NCBI RefSeq assembly: GCF_026274175.1
Contig: NZ_JAPHNL010000157.1
Coordinates: forward strand, 1-63,830
Source of the DNA: Streptomyces beihaiensis
GTDB lineage: Bacteria > Actinomycetota > Actinomycetes > Streptomycetales > Streptomycetaceae
Direction of reading: 5' to 3'
DNA length: 63,830 nt
The translations under genes were made by a program, and so were the position numbers. Each line of letters begins with the position of its first letter. The stretch's first letter is position 1. This document shows positions 17,110 through 25,477 of the stretch, one piece after another. The notes beneath the pieces are model-generated. The model was not told where the DNA came from and did no database searches. It was given only the letters and a program-made list of their open reading frames with translations.

Positions 17110-17155
17110 GCTTCCCAAGCTGAGAGCGCGAGTTCGATTCTCGTCACCCGCTCCA
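17110..17155 (+). repeat. attR-like direct repeat (tRNA-Gly 3' fragment)
   Basis: Exact 46-base copy of 3411-3456. The 5' half of a tRNA is not present upstream, so this is not a functional tRNA gene. Confidence 0.8.
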
Positions 17156-17160
17156 CGATG

Positions 17161-17187
17161 AAACCCCAGGTCTTCGGCCTGGGGTTT
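17161..17187 (+). terminator. tRNA-Gly terminator (right copy)
   Basis: Perfect 10-base stem AAACCCCAGG / CCTGGGGTTT with a 7-base loop and GTTT tail. It is probably the original terminator of the tRNA gene, displaced by the insertion. Confidence 0.75.
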
Positions 17188-17318
17188 GTTTCATTGCAAA
17201 GCCGCCTTGAGGCCCGCTGCTCCTGGGCGATGCCGGATGCCCGACCCGCACGTGCTTCGTCGCGGGCGGTGCACAAACCCCATGCGAGAGCGGGCGCTTG
17301 ACGCCGAAGGACTGCGCG

Positions 17319-17762
17319 TCAGAGCGGCAGGTCGTCGGGGAGTACCCGGAACGCCTTGTAGCGGCCCAGCGGGCGTACGGCCCGGAAGTCTCGTCGGTCG
17401 AGGGTGAGAATCGCATCCGTGTCGTAGTCGGCGGCAAGCGCCACGTTCACCGCGTCGGCGAGGTCGAGGTCCAGCGCACGGTAGCGGACCCGGACAGACT
17501 GGGCGGCGCCCAGGTGCTCCCCCGTGATCTCCGGCATGACGACACGGCCCCGGCTTATCCAGCGCCGCAGGTCGTCGACCGCGCTGAGGGCGGCCTCCCT
17601 GCCGAGCTCGCGCGTCGCCACGTGATCCAGTTCGGCCAGCAGGAGCGGCGACATGACCAGCAGGCCCGCCGCCATGATCGCCTCGTTCGCCGCCCGGTGT
17701 TCCGGATGAGCCGAGTCCAGGGCCGCCAGAAGGCCGGACGTATCGGCGATGACAATGATCAC
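17319..17762 (-). CDS. PIN-domain toxin (VapC-like)
   Basis: 147 aa. The acidic residues of the PIN nuclease are visible: Asp in VIADTSGLLAALD, Glu in LLAELDHVAT, and the DLADAVNVALA and LTLDRRDF segments. It should be a Mg2+-dependent ribonuclease neutralised by the upstream RHH protein. The GTG start overlaps the antitoxin stop (GTGA). Confidence 0.88.
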   Translation of the reverse strand: MIIVIADTSGLLAALDSAHPEHRAANEAIMAAGLLVMSPLLLAELDHVATRELGREAALSAVDDLRRWISRGRVVMPEITGEHLGAAQSVRVRYRALDLDLADAVNVALAADYDTDAILTLDRRDFRAVRPLGRYKAFRVLPDDLPL

Positions 17763-18025
17763 GCGGCGGACCCGGAACCCGAACCGGCCTCACGCCGGAC
17801 AGCCTGGGCGACCGTGTCGCGGACCTCCGGCTTGGACAGCGTGCGCCCCGGCCCTTCGAAGGTGCGGGAGAACAGCGGCTCGTCCCAGACCCGGTTCGCC
17901 ATGGCCGCGAGATGGATGCCCTGGCGGATGATCTCGGCCTCGCTTATACCTCGGCGCTTGGCCGCCTCCTTGATGATGGCCAGGTCCTCGGGGTCGGCGT
18001 AGACGTTGGTGCGCTTCATGGACAT
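17759..18025 (-). CDS. Ribbon-helix-helix antitoxin (VapB-like)
   Basis: 88 aa. MSMKRTNVYADPEDLAIIKE then AKRRGISEAEIIRQGI is the RHH DNA-binding fold; the C-terminal part should wrap the toxin. It is the first gene of the pair. Directly upstream are two copies of CATGTACC (18023-18030 and 18041-18048), spaced 18 bp apart, which could be the autoregulatory site. ATG 18019 is an alternative start. Confidence 0.85.
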   Translation of the reverse strand: MSMKRTNVYADPEDLAIIKEAAKRRGISEAEIIRQGIHLAAMANRVWDEPLFSRTFEGPGRTLSKPEVRDTVAQAVRREAGSGSGSAA

Positions 18026-18092
18026 GTACCAACAGTAGTCCATGTACCGACTTGATGTATGCGGCGCACTGCCCATGCCCTGGTGGCGTGCT

Positions 18093-19010
18093 CTAGCACT
18101 CCAGACGTCGTCGCCAGTCGAGCGGAGTGATCGTGATGGCTCGGTCGGGGTCTTCGTCCCAGTCGGTGTGGAGTCCCACCGCATCGAGCGCGGCCACGAC
18201 CTCGACGCCGATGGTCCTGGTGGTCTCGGCCGAGCCGTCGAAGCCCCCGTAGAGGAGCATGAGCCCTTGACCGGCCGCAGCGGATTCCGTGCACTGGGTG
18301 TGGAAGTAGACGAATCCTCGGGCCTCCGGCCCGCCTTCGGCACCGATCTCGGACTGACCGCAACCGCGGCAGCAGGTGAAGTTCTCGCGGGCGGTGATGC
18401 CCGCGCTCTGCAGGGCGGCGAAGGCGCGGGTGAGCCGCTCGGGGTCCGTCTCCCCCTCCCACGCGGCCTGCTCCGCGACACGCTCCAGCCACATCCGGTC
18501 GACCATCGCCGCTGCCTGCTCACGCGAGACGGGGCGGCGGTCCGCGGTGACCAGGTACTCCTCCGCCAGCTCGGCGAGCTCGGTCCGGGAGGCGTAGCCG
18601 CCGACCAGTGAGATCCGAACGCGGCCCTCCAGCTCCGACATCTCGCGCTCGTCCAGGTCGAGCGGCGGCACCTCTGTGGCGCTGCCCATGTCCAACCGGG
18701 ACCATGGCAGGCCGGTGCCCCAGCCGCGCTCGTGCTGGGCCCAGCCCGTCAACGCCGCGACCACAGCCTCCGAGTTGTGGAGGACCACCTGGAAGTGCCG
18801 GTCGGCCGAGCCGTCGCGATGCTCCAGCGTGTAGCCGCCACCGGACTCGTGCCAGACCTGCGCGAAGACATCGGGCAGGTCCGGCAGCCGCTGGAGCACG
18901 AGAAAACGGTCCCTGTCAGCCCCGATGCGACGGATCAGTCCGGCCAGCGCCTCGGCGGACGCGCGGACGTGCCGCTCCCCGGTCTCCGTCTCGACCACGA
19001 TCTCCAGCAT
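18093..19010 (-). CDS. DUF6891-type protein with cysteine cluster
   Basis: 305 aa from the ATG at 19010 (MLEIVVETETGERHVR). Residues 1 to about 90 form a separate domain (RFLVLQRLPDLPDVFAQVWHESGGGYTLEHRDG). The rest has NFTCCRGCGQSEIGAE and a following YFHTQCTE, a probable zinc site, then LMLLYGGFDGS. I recognise the C-terminal half as a common actinobacterial DUF; no function is known to me. Confidence 0.75.
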   Translation of the reverse strand: MLEIVVETETGERHVRASAEALAGLIRRIGADRDRFLVLQRLPDLPDVFAQVWHESGGGYTLEHRDGSADRHFQVVLHNSEAVVAALTGWAQHERGWGTGLPWSRLDMGSATEVPPLDLDEREMSELEGRVRISLVGGYASRTELAELAEEYLVTADRRPVSREQAAAMVDRMWLERVAEQAAWEGETDPERLTRAFAALQSAGITARENFTCCRGCGQSEIGAEGGPEARGFVYFHTQCTESAAAGQGLMLLYGGFDGSAETTRTIGVEVVAALDAVGLHTDWDEDPDRAITITPLDWRRRLEC

Positions 19011-19051
19011 GCGAGGACTCTGGCATACCGCACCGACACAAGGCCGTTCGG

Positions 19052-20002
19052 CTACCGAGTGCGCGGCTGGTTGATCCGACCGAGCCGTCGGCCCAGCCGG
19101 ACGAGCTCGCGCAGGCCGAGCGTGCGCCCGCCCCCGCCCGGCAGCGGGACGTGGAGGGGCCGCGTCCAGCGGGTGGGAATCGCGTCGAGTCCGTAGACGG
19201 CTCCGGCGAGTCCGCCGGTGACCGCGGCGACAGTGTCGGTGTCTCCGCCGAGGTCGACGGCGACCCTGAGCGCGGCCTCGAACGACGTCGTGTGGCGCAG
19301 CGCCCAGACCGCGGAGCCCAGGCATGGCCACACCGCGCCGTTGAACTCCGTGGCCCGGTCAGGGTGCCAGCCCGCGTCAAGGACAACGGCGTACCGCTCC
19401 CGGTGACCCGCGTCCACCGCGGCGAGCGTGTCGGGGACGGCGGCAAGCGGGTCCTCGCCGCCCAGGGCCACCCGCACGAGCTCGTGGTAGATCGCGGTGC
19501 CCTCCCAGGCGGCGGCGTCGCCGTGGGTGAGCGCGGCAATGCGGCGGGCCGCGTCCATCGTCACCTGCCGTCCCCCGCCGGCGAAGAAGACAGCGGAGGT
19601 CGTGGCGCGCATGAGCGAGCCGTTCCCGGCCGCGCGATGCGTGGTCTGGAAGTGGATCGCCGCAGCCAGATCCCACGGTGATCCGTTGGTGAGCACGTCC
19701 TCGGTCTGCAGGCCGATGTCCTTCGGCTCGTCGGACGCCCACCGCTGGAAACGGGCGAAGATGTCCGGGAGATCGAGCCCACCGCGTTCCAAGAGGGACT
19801 CGGCGAGGTGCACAGCCATCTGCGTGTCGTCGGTGGCCTCGCCGGGCTCCCAGCCACCGCCTCCGCACATCTCCCCGCCGGCCGACCGGTCCGGGAAGCG
19901 CGCGGAGAAGCTGCCCTCCAGGCTGAACTCGAACGGGGCCCCGAGCGCATCCCCCACGGCCGAGCCCACCACAGCACCGGCGACCCGGTCCCCGCCCGTC
20001 AC
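19052..20002 (-). CDS. ADP-ribosylglycohydrolase family protein
   Basis: 316 aa. It starts MTGGDRVAGAVVGSAVGDALGAPFEF, then EATDDTQM (first Mg ligands), ALTHGD and LGGDTDTVAAVTGGLAGA (second metal cluster), the complete DraG-type set. It should remove ADP-ribose from modified proteins, nucleic acid or small molecules. Its start overlaps the stop of the upstream 148-aa gene by 4 bases. Confidence 0.93.
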   Translation of the reverse strand: MTGGDRVAGAVVGSAVGDALGAPFEFSLEGSFSARFPDRSAGGEMCGGGGWEPGEATDDTQMAVHLAESLLERGGLDLPDIFARFQRWASDEPKDIGLQTEDVLTNGSPWDLAAAIHFQTTHRAAGNGSLMRATTSAVFFAGGGRQVTMDAARRIAALTHGDAAAWEGTAIYHELVRVALGGEDPLAAVPDTLAAVDAGHRERYAVVLDAGWHPDRATEFNGAVWPCLGSAVWALRHTTSFEAALRVAVDLGGDTDTVAAVTGGLAGAVYGLDAIPTRWTRPLHVPLPGGGGRTLGLRELVRLGRRLGRINQPRTR

Positions 20003-20445
20003 GGCAGCCGCCTGGACGACGACACCTGCCGGCTGAGTCGGTCGAGTCGGTCGGGTTCGGGGCGCTCATCGTCGTCGAGCCGGCGGAGCATCTGCCGGGA
20101 CTCGCCCGCGTCGAGCAGGCCGACGAAGACATCGGTCATGCCGAGGATGCCGGGTTCCCGGACGATCAGGCCGGACGACCAGCACCAGAAGTACCGTCCG
20201 CCCAGGGCCTCACCGCTTCGAGACCAGTGCTCCATCACGCGCTCCACCTCCGCAAGGGTGAACACGGTCGCGCTCCAGCGTGATCCATCCGCTGTCAACC
20301 GGACTTCGACGTCCACATTGCAGACCGCGCCCAGATCTTCCCCCGCGCCCGGCAGGAAAGATGCCTCGAAGCGATCCGTATGGACGCGGTACCAAGGACC
20401 GTCCCAACCACGGTCACACGCCTCTGACGCTTCTACGTCGGCCAT
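19999..20445 (-). CDS. Conserved hypothetical protein coupled to the ADP-ribosylglycohydrolase
   Basis: 148 aa starting MADVEASEACDRGWDGPW. It has a mixed alpha/beta composition, SRWSATVFTLAEVERVMEHW and GRYFWCWSSGLIVREPG, with a C-terminal basic/acidic helix. No family recognised. The 4-base overlap with the next gene makes a functional link plausible. Confidence 0.65.
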   Translation of the reverse strand: MADVEASEACDRGWDGPWYRVHTDRFEASFLPGAGEDLGAVCNVDVEVRLTADGSRWSATVFTLAEVERVMEHWSRSGEALGGRYFWCWSSGLIVREPGILGMTDVFVGLLDAGESRQMLRRLDDDERPEPDRLDRLSRQVSSSRRLP

Positions 20446-20615
20446 TCCCGGAGTATCGCGGGCCGCCCCACCGGGCTCAACCCGGTCAGAGACCGAACGC
20501 CGCGAAGCGTTCCCCCAGTGGCTACACTTCCGCCCGTCGCCGGACGTCCGGGCCCTCCCGCCGACACCCCGACGCGTTGCTTGGCGAGAAGACGTACGGC
20601 TCCCGAGGGGTAACT

Positions 20616-21236
20616 GTGGGACTGATCTACGGCTATGACATCTATCTGCGCCCCCGCAACGTCGTCAGAGCGCTGGCCAACCTGGCCCAACTGGCGCCAC
20701 CGAAACGCGCCGTGCCGCGGCTTGAAGTCAGCCTGCCCGGAGGGGATCGGACCATCCTCCCGTTCACGTCACATTTCGAGAGTGAACCAGTCGACTGCTC
20801 CGCAGGTGACACATTCGAGCTCGACATGTCCCTCATGTTCGATGCCGATGACGCCCTGCGCGAGTACGCACAAACGTACGGGCCTGACCTCGAGGCGGAC
20901 GGGCGTGTCCAGATCGGGTACATCTACGCGACGGTGCGGTTCGAGTCCTTCCTGCACCCTGCCTACGCGTCACTGGAGTGCTGGGCAGCGACGTCAGCGA
21001 TGAGTCGCTTGTTCGCGAGTTCGGCCAACATCAGAAAGACCTTCACCGATCTCACCGCCGACAGCAGCGGCGTGTGCTGCCTGTTCGACACCGGCGATGG
21101 CGCGCCCGAGCAAGTGTGCTGGCTCAACGGTGAACCCACCCAGGAGATAGTCTCCGGTCCCCGCTTCCCGGACCGGCAAGCACTCGTAGCGACTTGGCCC
21201 ACTCCCAGAAGTGAGTATGGCGCTCCCTCTGACTGA
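20616..21236 (+). CDS. Conserved hypothetical cytoplasmic protein
   Basis: 206 aa from a GTG with AGGGG upstream (VGLIYGYDIYLRPRNVVRAL). It contains LEVSLPGGDRTILPFTSHF, FELDMSLMFDADDALREY and a Cys-containing CCLFDTGDG segment. It looks like a soluble protein of a type widespread in streptomycetes, with no function I can name. The frame is open further upstream but without coding character. Confidence 0.7.
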   Translation: MGLIYGYDIYLRPRNVVRALANLAQLAPPKRAVPRLEVSLPGGDRTILPFTSHFESEPVDCSAGDTFELDMSLMFDADDALREYAQTYGPDLEADGRVQIGYIYATVRFESFLHPAYASLECWAATSAMSRLFASSANIRKTFTDLTADSSGVCCLFDTGDGAPEQVCWLNGEPTQEIVSGPRFPDRQALVATWPTPRSEYGAPSD

Positions 21237-21369
21237 AGCCACAAGACTGTGTTACGAGCTCTATGGAGAGCCGACCGTTCAGCCGAGCAGGCCGAGACCG
21301 GACGAGCGCGGGCACAGCCGGCGTGCGGGGCGGGCGGGCTCCCTGTCGTCGGTGCCCGTCTCACCGGTG

Positions 21370-22287
21370 CTACGCCGTCAAGGACGCGCTGGGCACCGTG
21401 CGGCCGGAGGCAGACTGTGCGGCCAGGGAGACGAAGGCACGGACCTTGGCGTTCTCGCCGTCGGCGCGCCAGACGAGGGCGCCGTTGGCCAAGGGCAGCC
21501 CGCTGAGAGGGCGGTACACGACGCCGGGGTGCGCGTACACGCGAAAGAGTCCCTCATGGGTCGTCCACACCATCTCGCCTGAGGCGACTCGGTGGAGCGC
21601 CTCCTGATAGGTCCGTCCCCCGGTCGCGCGGCGCAACGGCCTGCCCAGCGGGGTGAACGGCGGGCACAGGTCGTACCGAAGGGCCTCGGGCAGTTCGGCG
21701 GGACCGTTGAGCAGGACCTGGTCCGAGAGGTCTTCGATGTCGACCGATTCCCGTTCCGCCAGCGTATGCCCCAGAGCCACGGCCAGCGCCCGGCCGTGGG
21801 ACACCAGCACGGCGCCCACCTTCAGGTCCGGTTCGTCGACCGGCAGCAACGTGAGCAGGATGTCGATCTCGCCGGCGCGCAGTGGCCCGTAGAGATCGGT
21901 CCAGGGCACCTCCGCCACCGCGATGTCGCAGGCCGGGTGCTGACGGCCGAAGGCGAGTACGACGTCGGTCAGCGGCGGGCCGTTGAGGCAGCCAAGGAAT
22001 CCGACGCGCAGAGCGCCGACCACGCCCTGCGCCATGGCGCACGCCTCCTCATAGCTTGCTTTGAGATGCGTGTGGGCGGCGCCGAGGGTGTCGCGGGCGT
22101 GCTCGCCCAGCGGGGTCAGTGAGACCCGGCGACTGGTCCGGTTGAACAGCGGCGCGCCGATGCGGCGTTCCAGCGACCGGATCAGCTGGCTGACGCGGGA
22201 CTGGGAGAGCCTCAGACGTTCCGCGGTGCGCCCGAAGTGCAGCTCCTCCGACAGCGCCAGAAAGGTCTCGATCTCCGTCAGGTCCAT
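21370..22287 (-). CDS. LysR-family regulator
   Basis: 305 aa. HTH at the N-terminus MDLTEIETFLALSEELHFGRTAERLRLSQSRVSQLIRSLERRIGAPLFNRTSR, effector domain from VGALRVGFLG. It is divergent from the NmrA-UbiX-UbiD operon and is the likely activator; an ideal LysR-type palindrome lies between. The start at 22287 is where the family begins; the open frame continues through a heptamer repeat and is not coding. Confidence 0.92.
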   Translation of the reverse strand: MDLTEIETFLALSEELHFGRTAERLRLSQSRVSQLIRSLERRIGAPLFNRTSRRVSLTPLGEHARDTLGAAHTHLKASYEEACAMAQGVVGALRVGFLGCLNGPPLTDVVLAFGRQHPACDIAVAEVPWTDLYGPLRAGEIDILLTLLPVDEPDLKVGAVLVSHGRALAVALGHTLAERESVDIEDLSDQVLLNGPAELPEALRYDLCPPFTPLGRPLRRATGGRTYQEALHRVASGEMVWTTHEGLFRVYAHPGVVYRPLSGLPLANGALVWRADGENAKVRAFVSLAAQSASGRTVPSASLTA

Positions 22288-22334
22288 TCCGCCCCAGCTC
22301 CCCCGCTTCCCCGCTCTCCGGCTCCCAGCTCCCC

Positions 22335-22383
22335 CGCTTCCCGCTTCCCGCTTCCCGCTTCCCGCTTCCCGCTTCCCGCTTCG
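22335..22383. repeat. Heptamer tandem repeat (CGCTTCC, 7 units)
   Basis: Seven consecutive units, the last with one change, upstream of the LysR start. They are preceded by two copies of the longer string AGCTCCCCCGCTTCCC. Confidence 0.9.
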
Positions 22384-22398
22384 ATGAGCCTGGCTCAT
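22384..22398. promoter_or_regulatory. Candidate LysR operator
   Basis: ATGAGCC-T-GGCTCAT is a perfect 15-bp palindrome of the T-N11-A class, 95 bases upstream of the NmrA-type gene and 97 upstream of the LysR start. Confidence 0.65.
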
Positions 22399-22492
22399 GG
22401 ATTGTGCATCAATTCGGCCTTGATCGTCCCAACTTCGCGATGACAGGCTCCGGTTGGACAGAGCGGGACACGACACAACACAGGGGGTACAT

Positions 22493-23365
22493 GTGATCGT
22501 CGTCAGCGGAGCGACGGGCACCGTCGGGTCGCAGGTCGTCACCAGGCTGCAGGACCGTGGCACGGACGTCCGGCCGCTGGTGCGTGCCGGTTCGGCCGTT
22601 CCGGCGGAGTGGGGTGCGGGAGTCGTTCCGGCTGTCGCCGACTTCACCGATCCGGCGTCGCTGGACGCGGCGCTGGCCGGTGCCGATGTGGTGTATCTGC
22701 TCGTGGCGGTCCATCCGGACATGGCCACGCACGAGCGGAACGTCATCGACGCCGCCGTCCGCACCGGCCGCCGCCCGCGCATCGTGCTGCACGCCGCCGC
22801 CGGGATGGGGCAGCGGCCCGACGGCGTACGGTTCCTGGCCGCGCACAACAGCGGACTCGATCACCTGGTCGCGACCGGGCTGCCGTGGACGGTGCTGGCT
22901 CCGAACGGCTTCTTCCAGAACTTCCTGGGCATGGCCGACGCGGTGCGCGGCGGGCACCTGGCCCTCCCGGCCGGCACGAGCCCGGTGTCGTACGTCGACG
23001 CGCGCGATGTCGCGGACTCGGCCGTGGAAGCGCTGACCGGGGACGGGCACGAGGGTGCCGTCTACACCCTGACCGGTCCGGCGGCCCTGTCGCACGCTCA
23101 GATCGCCGGACACCTCGGCGTCGCCGTAGGGCACTCGGTGGAGTACGAGGCCGTACGGCCCGAGGCGGCGCTCGCCGGAATGCTCGGCGCGGGCTGGGAC
23201 CGCTGGAGGGCGGAGGGTCTGGTCGAGTTGTACGGGCTCTACGCGGCCGGCGGCGCGGCGGCTGTCACCAGCGATGTGGAGAAGCTGACCGGTCGGCCGG
23301 CGCGGTCCTTCGACGCGTTCACGGACGAGTACGCCGGCGTCCTTCGCGGAGAGGGAAGCCACTGA
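22493..23365 (+). CDS. NmrA-type NAD(P)-binding reductase
   Basis: 290 aa from GTG 22493 (VIVVSGATGTVGSQVV), with CAGGGGG before it; the ATG two bases earlier is out of frame. It is an atypical SDR of the NmrA/QOR2 group: GxTGxxG motif, LAPNGFFQNFLGMADAVRGG, SYVDARDVADSAVEAL. Likely a quinone or aromatic-metabolite reductase, or a redox sensor. First gene of an operon with UbiX and UbiD. Confidence 0.88.
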   Translation: MIVVSGATGTVGSQVVTRLQDRGTDVRPLVRAGSAVPAEWGAGVVPAVADFTDPASLDAALAGADVVYLLVAVHPDMATHERNVIDAAVRTGRRPRIVLHAAAGMGQRPDGVRFLAAHNSGLDHLVATGLPWTVLAPNGFFQNFLGMADAVRGGHLALPAGTSPVSYVDARDVADSAVEALTGDGHEGAVYTLTGPAALSHAQIAGHLGVAVGHSVEYEAVRPEAALAGMLGAGWDRWRAEGLVELYGLYAAGGAAAVTSDVEKLTGRPARSFDAFTDEYAGVLRGEGSH

Positions 23366-23988
23366 GCGGACGGCCGCGGCGGCTGGTGGTGGGGATCAGC
23401 GGCGCGACGGGCATCGCGTACGGCATCCGCGTACTGGAGCTGGCCCGCAAGGCCGAGGTCGAGACCCACCTGGTGGTGACACCCGCGGGCCAGCGGACCA
23501 GGGCGTACGAGACCGATCTGAGCGCGCGCGACCTGGCCGCGCTGGCGGATGTGATTCATCGGCCGACCGACATCGGCGCGGCGATCGCGTCGGGCTCGTT
23601 CCGGACCGACGGGATGATCGTCGCGCCCTGTTCGATCCGGACGCTGTCCGCGATCGCGTTCGCGGGCGGGGACAATCTGCTCACCCGCGCCGCGGACGTC
23701 ACCCTGAAGGAGCGCCGACCGCTGGTCCTGCTGGTCCGCGAAACGCCCCTGACCCTGGCGCATCTGCGTGCGATGACCGCGGCCACCGAGTCCGGCGGGA
23801 TCGTCATGCCGCCGGTACCGGCGTTCTATCTGCGGCCCGGAACGGTCGAGGACATCGTCGACCACACCGCCGGGCGCGCCCTTGACCTGCTCGGCATCGA
23901 GGTGCCCGAGCTCCCGCGCTGGAGCGGCGATGCCGCCCGGCGCCGACTCGAAGAGGACAGACGTGACTCATCTGCGCAGTCTGCGTGA
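23362..23988 (+). CDS. ubiX: Flavin prenyltransferase
   Basis: 208 aa if translated from CTG 23362. It has the UbiX features VVGISGATGIAYGIRVLE, PTDIGAAIASGSFRTDGMIVAPCSIRTLSAIA and LKERRPLVLLVRETPL. It attaches dimethylallyl phosphate to FMN to make prFMN, the cofactor of the UbiD decarboxylase encoded next. No ATG or GTG precedes the first beta strand. The CTG overlaps the previous TGA (CTGA) and has GAGAGGGAAG upstream; GTG 23386 or 23389 would cut into the strand. Confidence 0.9.
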   Translation: MSGRPRRLVVGISGATGIAYGIRVLELARKAEVETHLVVTPAGQRTRAYETDLSARDLAALADVIHRPTDIGAAIASGSFRTDGMIVAPCSIRTLSAIAFAGGDNLLTRAADVTLKERRPLVLLVRETPLTLAHLRAMTAATESGGIVMPPVPAFYLRPGTVEDIVDHTAGRALDLLGIEVPELPRWSGDAARRRLEEDRRDSSAQSA

Positions 23989-25477
23989 GTTCATCGCGGC
24001 GCTGGCCGCGATCGGGGAAGTCAACGAGATCGACACCGAAGTCGACTGGAACCTGGAGATCGGTGCGATCATCCGCCGTTCCTACGACCTGAAGGCGCCG
24101 GCGCCGTTGTTCAACGCGGTCACTGGTTACACCGGCACCGGCTTCAGGGTGTTCGGCGCACCCGGTGGCCTGTCCGGCCCCGAGCACCGGCTGGCGCGTG
24201 TCGCTCTCGCCCTGGGGCTGCCTGCCGAGGCGTCGGGACGGCAGGTCATGGAGGCCGTGGTCGCGGCCCGCGGTCGGCCCGGCGTCCCTCCGGTGGAGGT
24301 TTCCGCCGCCGACGCGCCGTGCAAGCAGAACATCATGCGGGGCGACGACATCGACCTGTTCGCCTTCCCGACCCCGCTGCTCCACGGCAACGACGGCGGC
24401 CGGTACATCCAGACCTACGGCATGAACATCGCCCGCACGCCCGACGGTTCCTGGACGAACTGGTCGATCAACCGCATGATGATCGCCGGCAGGGACCGGC
24501 TGGCCTGCCTCATCCCCGGGCCGCAGCATCTCGGCATCATCCGCGCCCAGTGGACGGCCCTTGGCGAACCGATGCCCATCGCGCTCGCCCTGGGGGTGGA
24601 GCCGGCTCTGCCCTACGCGGGCGCGATGCCGCTGCCCGAGGGCGCGGACGAGAGCCACTTCGTCGGGGCCCTGTTCGGCGAGGGCATCGAGGTGGTGCCC
24701 GCCGAGACCGTCGACCTGAGCGTGCCCGCCACCGCCGAGATCGTCATCGAGGGACACATCGCGTTCGACGAGACGGTGGAGGAGGGGCCCATGAACGAGT
24801 ATCCCGGCTACAACAGCGACGACGCCTCGCCCAAGCCGGTGTTCCACGTCAGCGCGGTCACCTACAGGGACGGGGCGATCCTCCCCGCGGTCGCGGCCGG
24901 TCCCCCGGTGGAGGAGGACCACACCGGAACCGGGACCATGCACGCCGCGGAGATCCTCTACCAACTCCGCGAAGCCGGGCTGCCGGCGGCCTCCGCCTGG
25001 TTCTCCTACGAGTCCGCGCTCCACTGGCTGGTCGTCTCGATGGATCCGGACTGGTACGAGACCCTGGGCATCCACTCCGGCGAACTCGCGCGGAGGATCG
25101 GCGACCTCGTCTTCGCGGGCAAGGCGGGCTTCGGTGTGCCCAAAGTACTGCTGGTCGAGAACGACATCGACATCACCGACGTCAACGAACTCGTCTGGGC
25201 CTTCGCCACCCGCAACCATCCCGAACGCGGCGAGGTCCACTTCCCCGCCAAGCCCACGGCCGCGCTCTCCGTCTACCTCTCCGAGGCCGAGCAGCACAGC
25301 TACCGCGCGGGCAAGGTCGTCCACAACTGCCTGCTGGCCGACCGCTTCCCCAAGGAGAGTCGCCCCGTCAAGGGCAGTTTCGCGAATGGCTGGCCCGCCG
25401 ACATCCAGCAGCGCGTCCTGACCAACTGGGAGACGGCGTACGGCTATCCGGCACCACGGGAACAGACCCGCCAGTAG
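23963..25477 (+). CDS. prFMN-dependent UbiD-family decarboxylase (Fdc1-like)
   Basis: 504 aa, overlapping UbiX by 26 bases. Residues N166, R171, H189, E230, E274 and E279 line up with N168, R173, H191, E233, E277 and E282 of fungal ferulate decarboxylase Fdc1, covering the Mn/K-prFMN ligands and the catalytic R-E-E set (EEGPMNEYPGY). It should reversibly decarboxylate an aromatic or alpha,beta-unsaturated acid such as a hydroxycinnamate. The operon supplies its own cofactor via UbiX and is presumably induced through the LysR protein. Confidence 0.93.
   Translation: MTHLRSLREFIAALAAIGEVNEIDTEVDWNLEIGAIIRRSYDLKAPAPLFNAVTGYTGTGFRVFGAPGGLSGPEHRLARVALALGLPAEASGRQVMEAVVAARGRPGVPPVEVSAADAPCKQNIMRGDDIDLFAFPTPLLHGNDGGRYIQTYGMNIARTPDGSWTNWSINRMMIAGRDRLACLIPGPQHLGIIRAQWTALGEPMPIALALGVEPALPYAGAMPLPEGADESHFVGALFGEGIEVVPAETVDLSVPATAEIVIEGHIAFDETVEEGPMNEYPGYNSDDASPKPVFHVSAVTYRDGAILPAVAAGPPVEEDHTGTGTMHAAEILYQLREAGLPAASAWFSYESALHWLVVSMDPDWYETLGIHSGELARRIGDLVFAGKAGFGVPKVLLVENDIDITDVNELVWAFATRNHPERGEVHFPAKPTAALSVYLSEAEQHSYRAGKVVHNCLLADRFPKESRPVKGSFANGWPADIQQRVLTNWETAYGYPAPREQTRQ

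Larger units (their letters stand above)
3411..17155. mobile_element. Putative genomic island in tRNA-Gly carrying a C7-cyclitol gene cluster
   Basis: The 13.7-kb segment is bounded by an exact 46-bp direct repeat of the tRNA-Gly 3' half (3411-3456 and 17110-17155), the standard footprint of tyrosine-recombinase integration. Inside are metabolic, transport and regulatory genes that form one plausible biosynthetic cluster. No integrase, excisionase, replication or transfer gene is visible, so it would be a decayed or mobilised element. Recombination between duplicated tRNA ends is an alternative explanation. Confidence 0.55.

Noticed and set aside
3457-17110. Integrase or excisionase for the island
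   Set aside because: All frames were considered; none shows a tyrosine- or serine-recombinase signature.
17082-17155. Second tRNA-Gly gene
   Set aside because: Only the 3' 46 bases are present. There is no acceptor 5' strand or D arm upstream.
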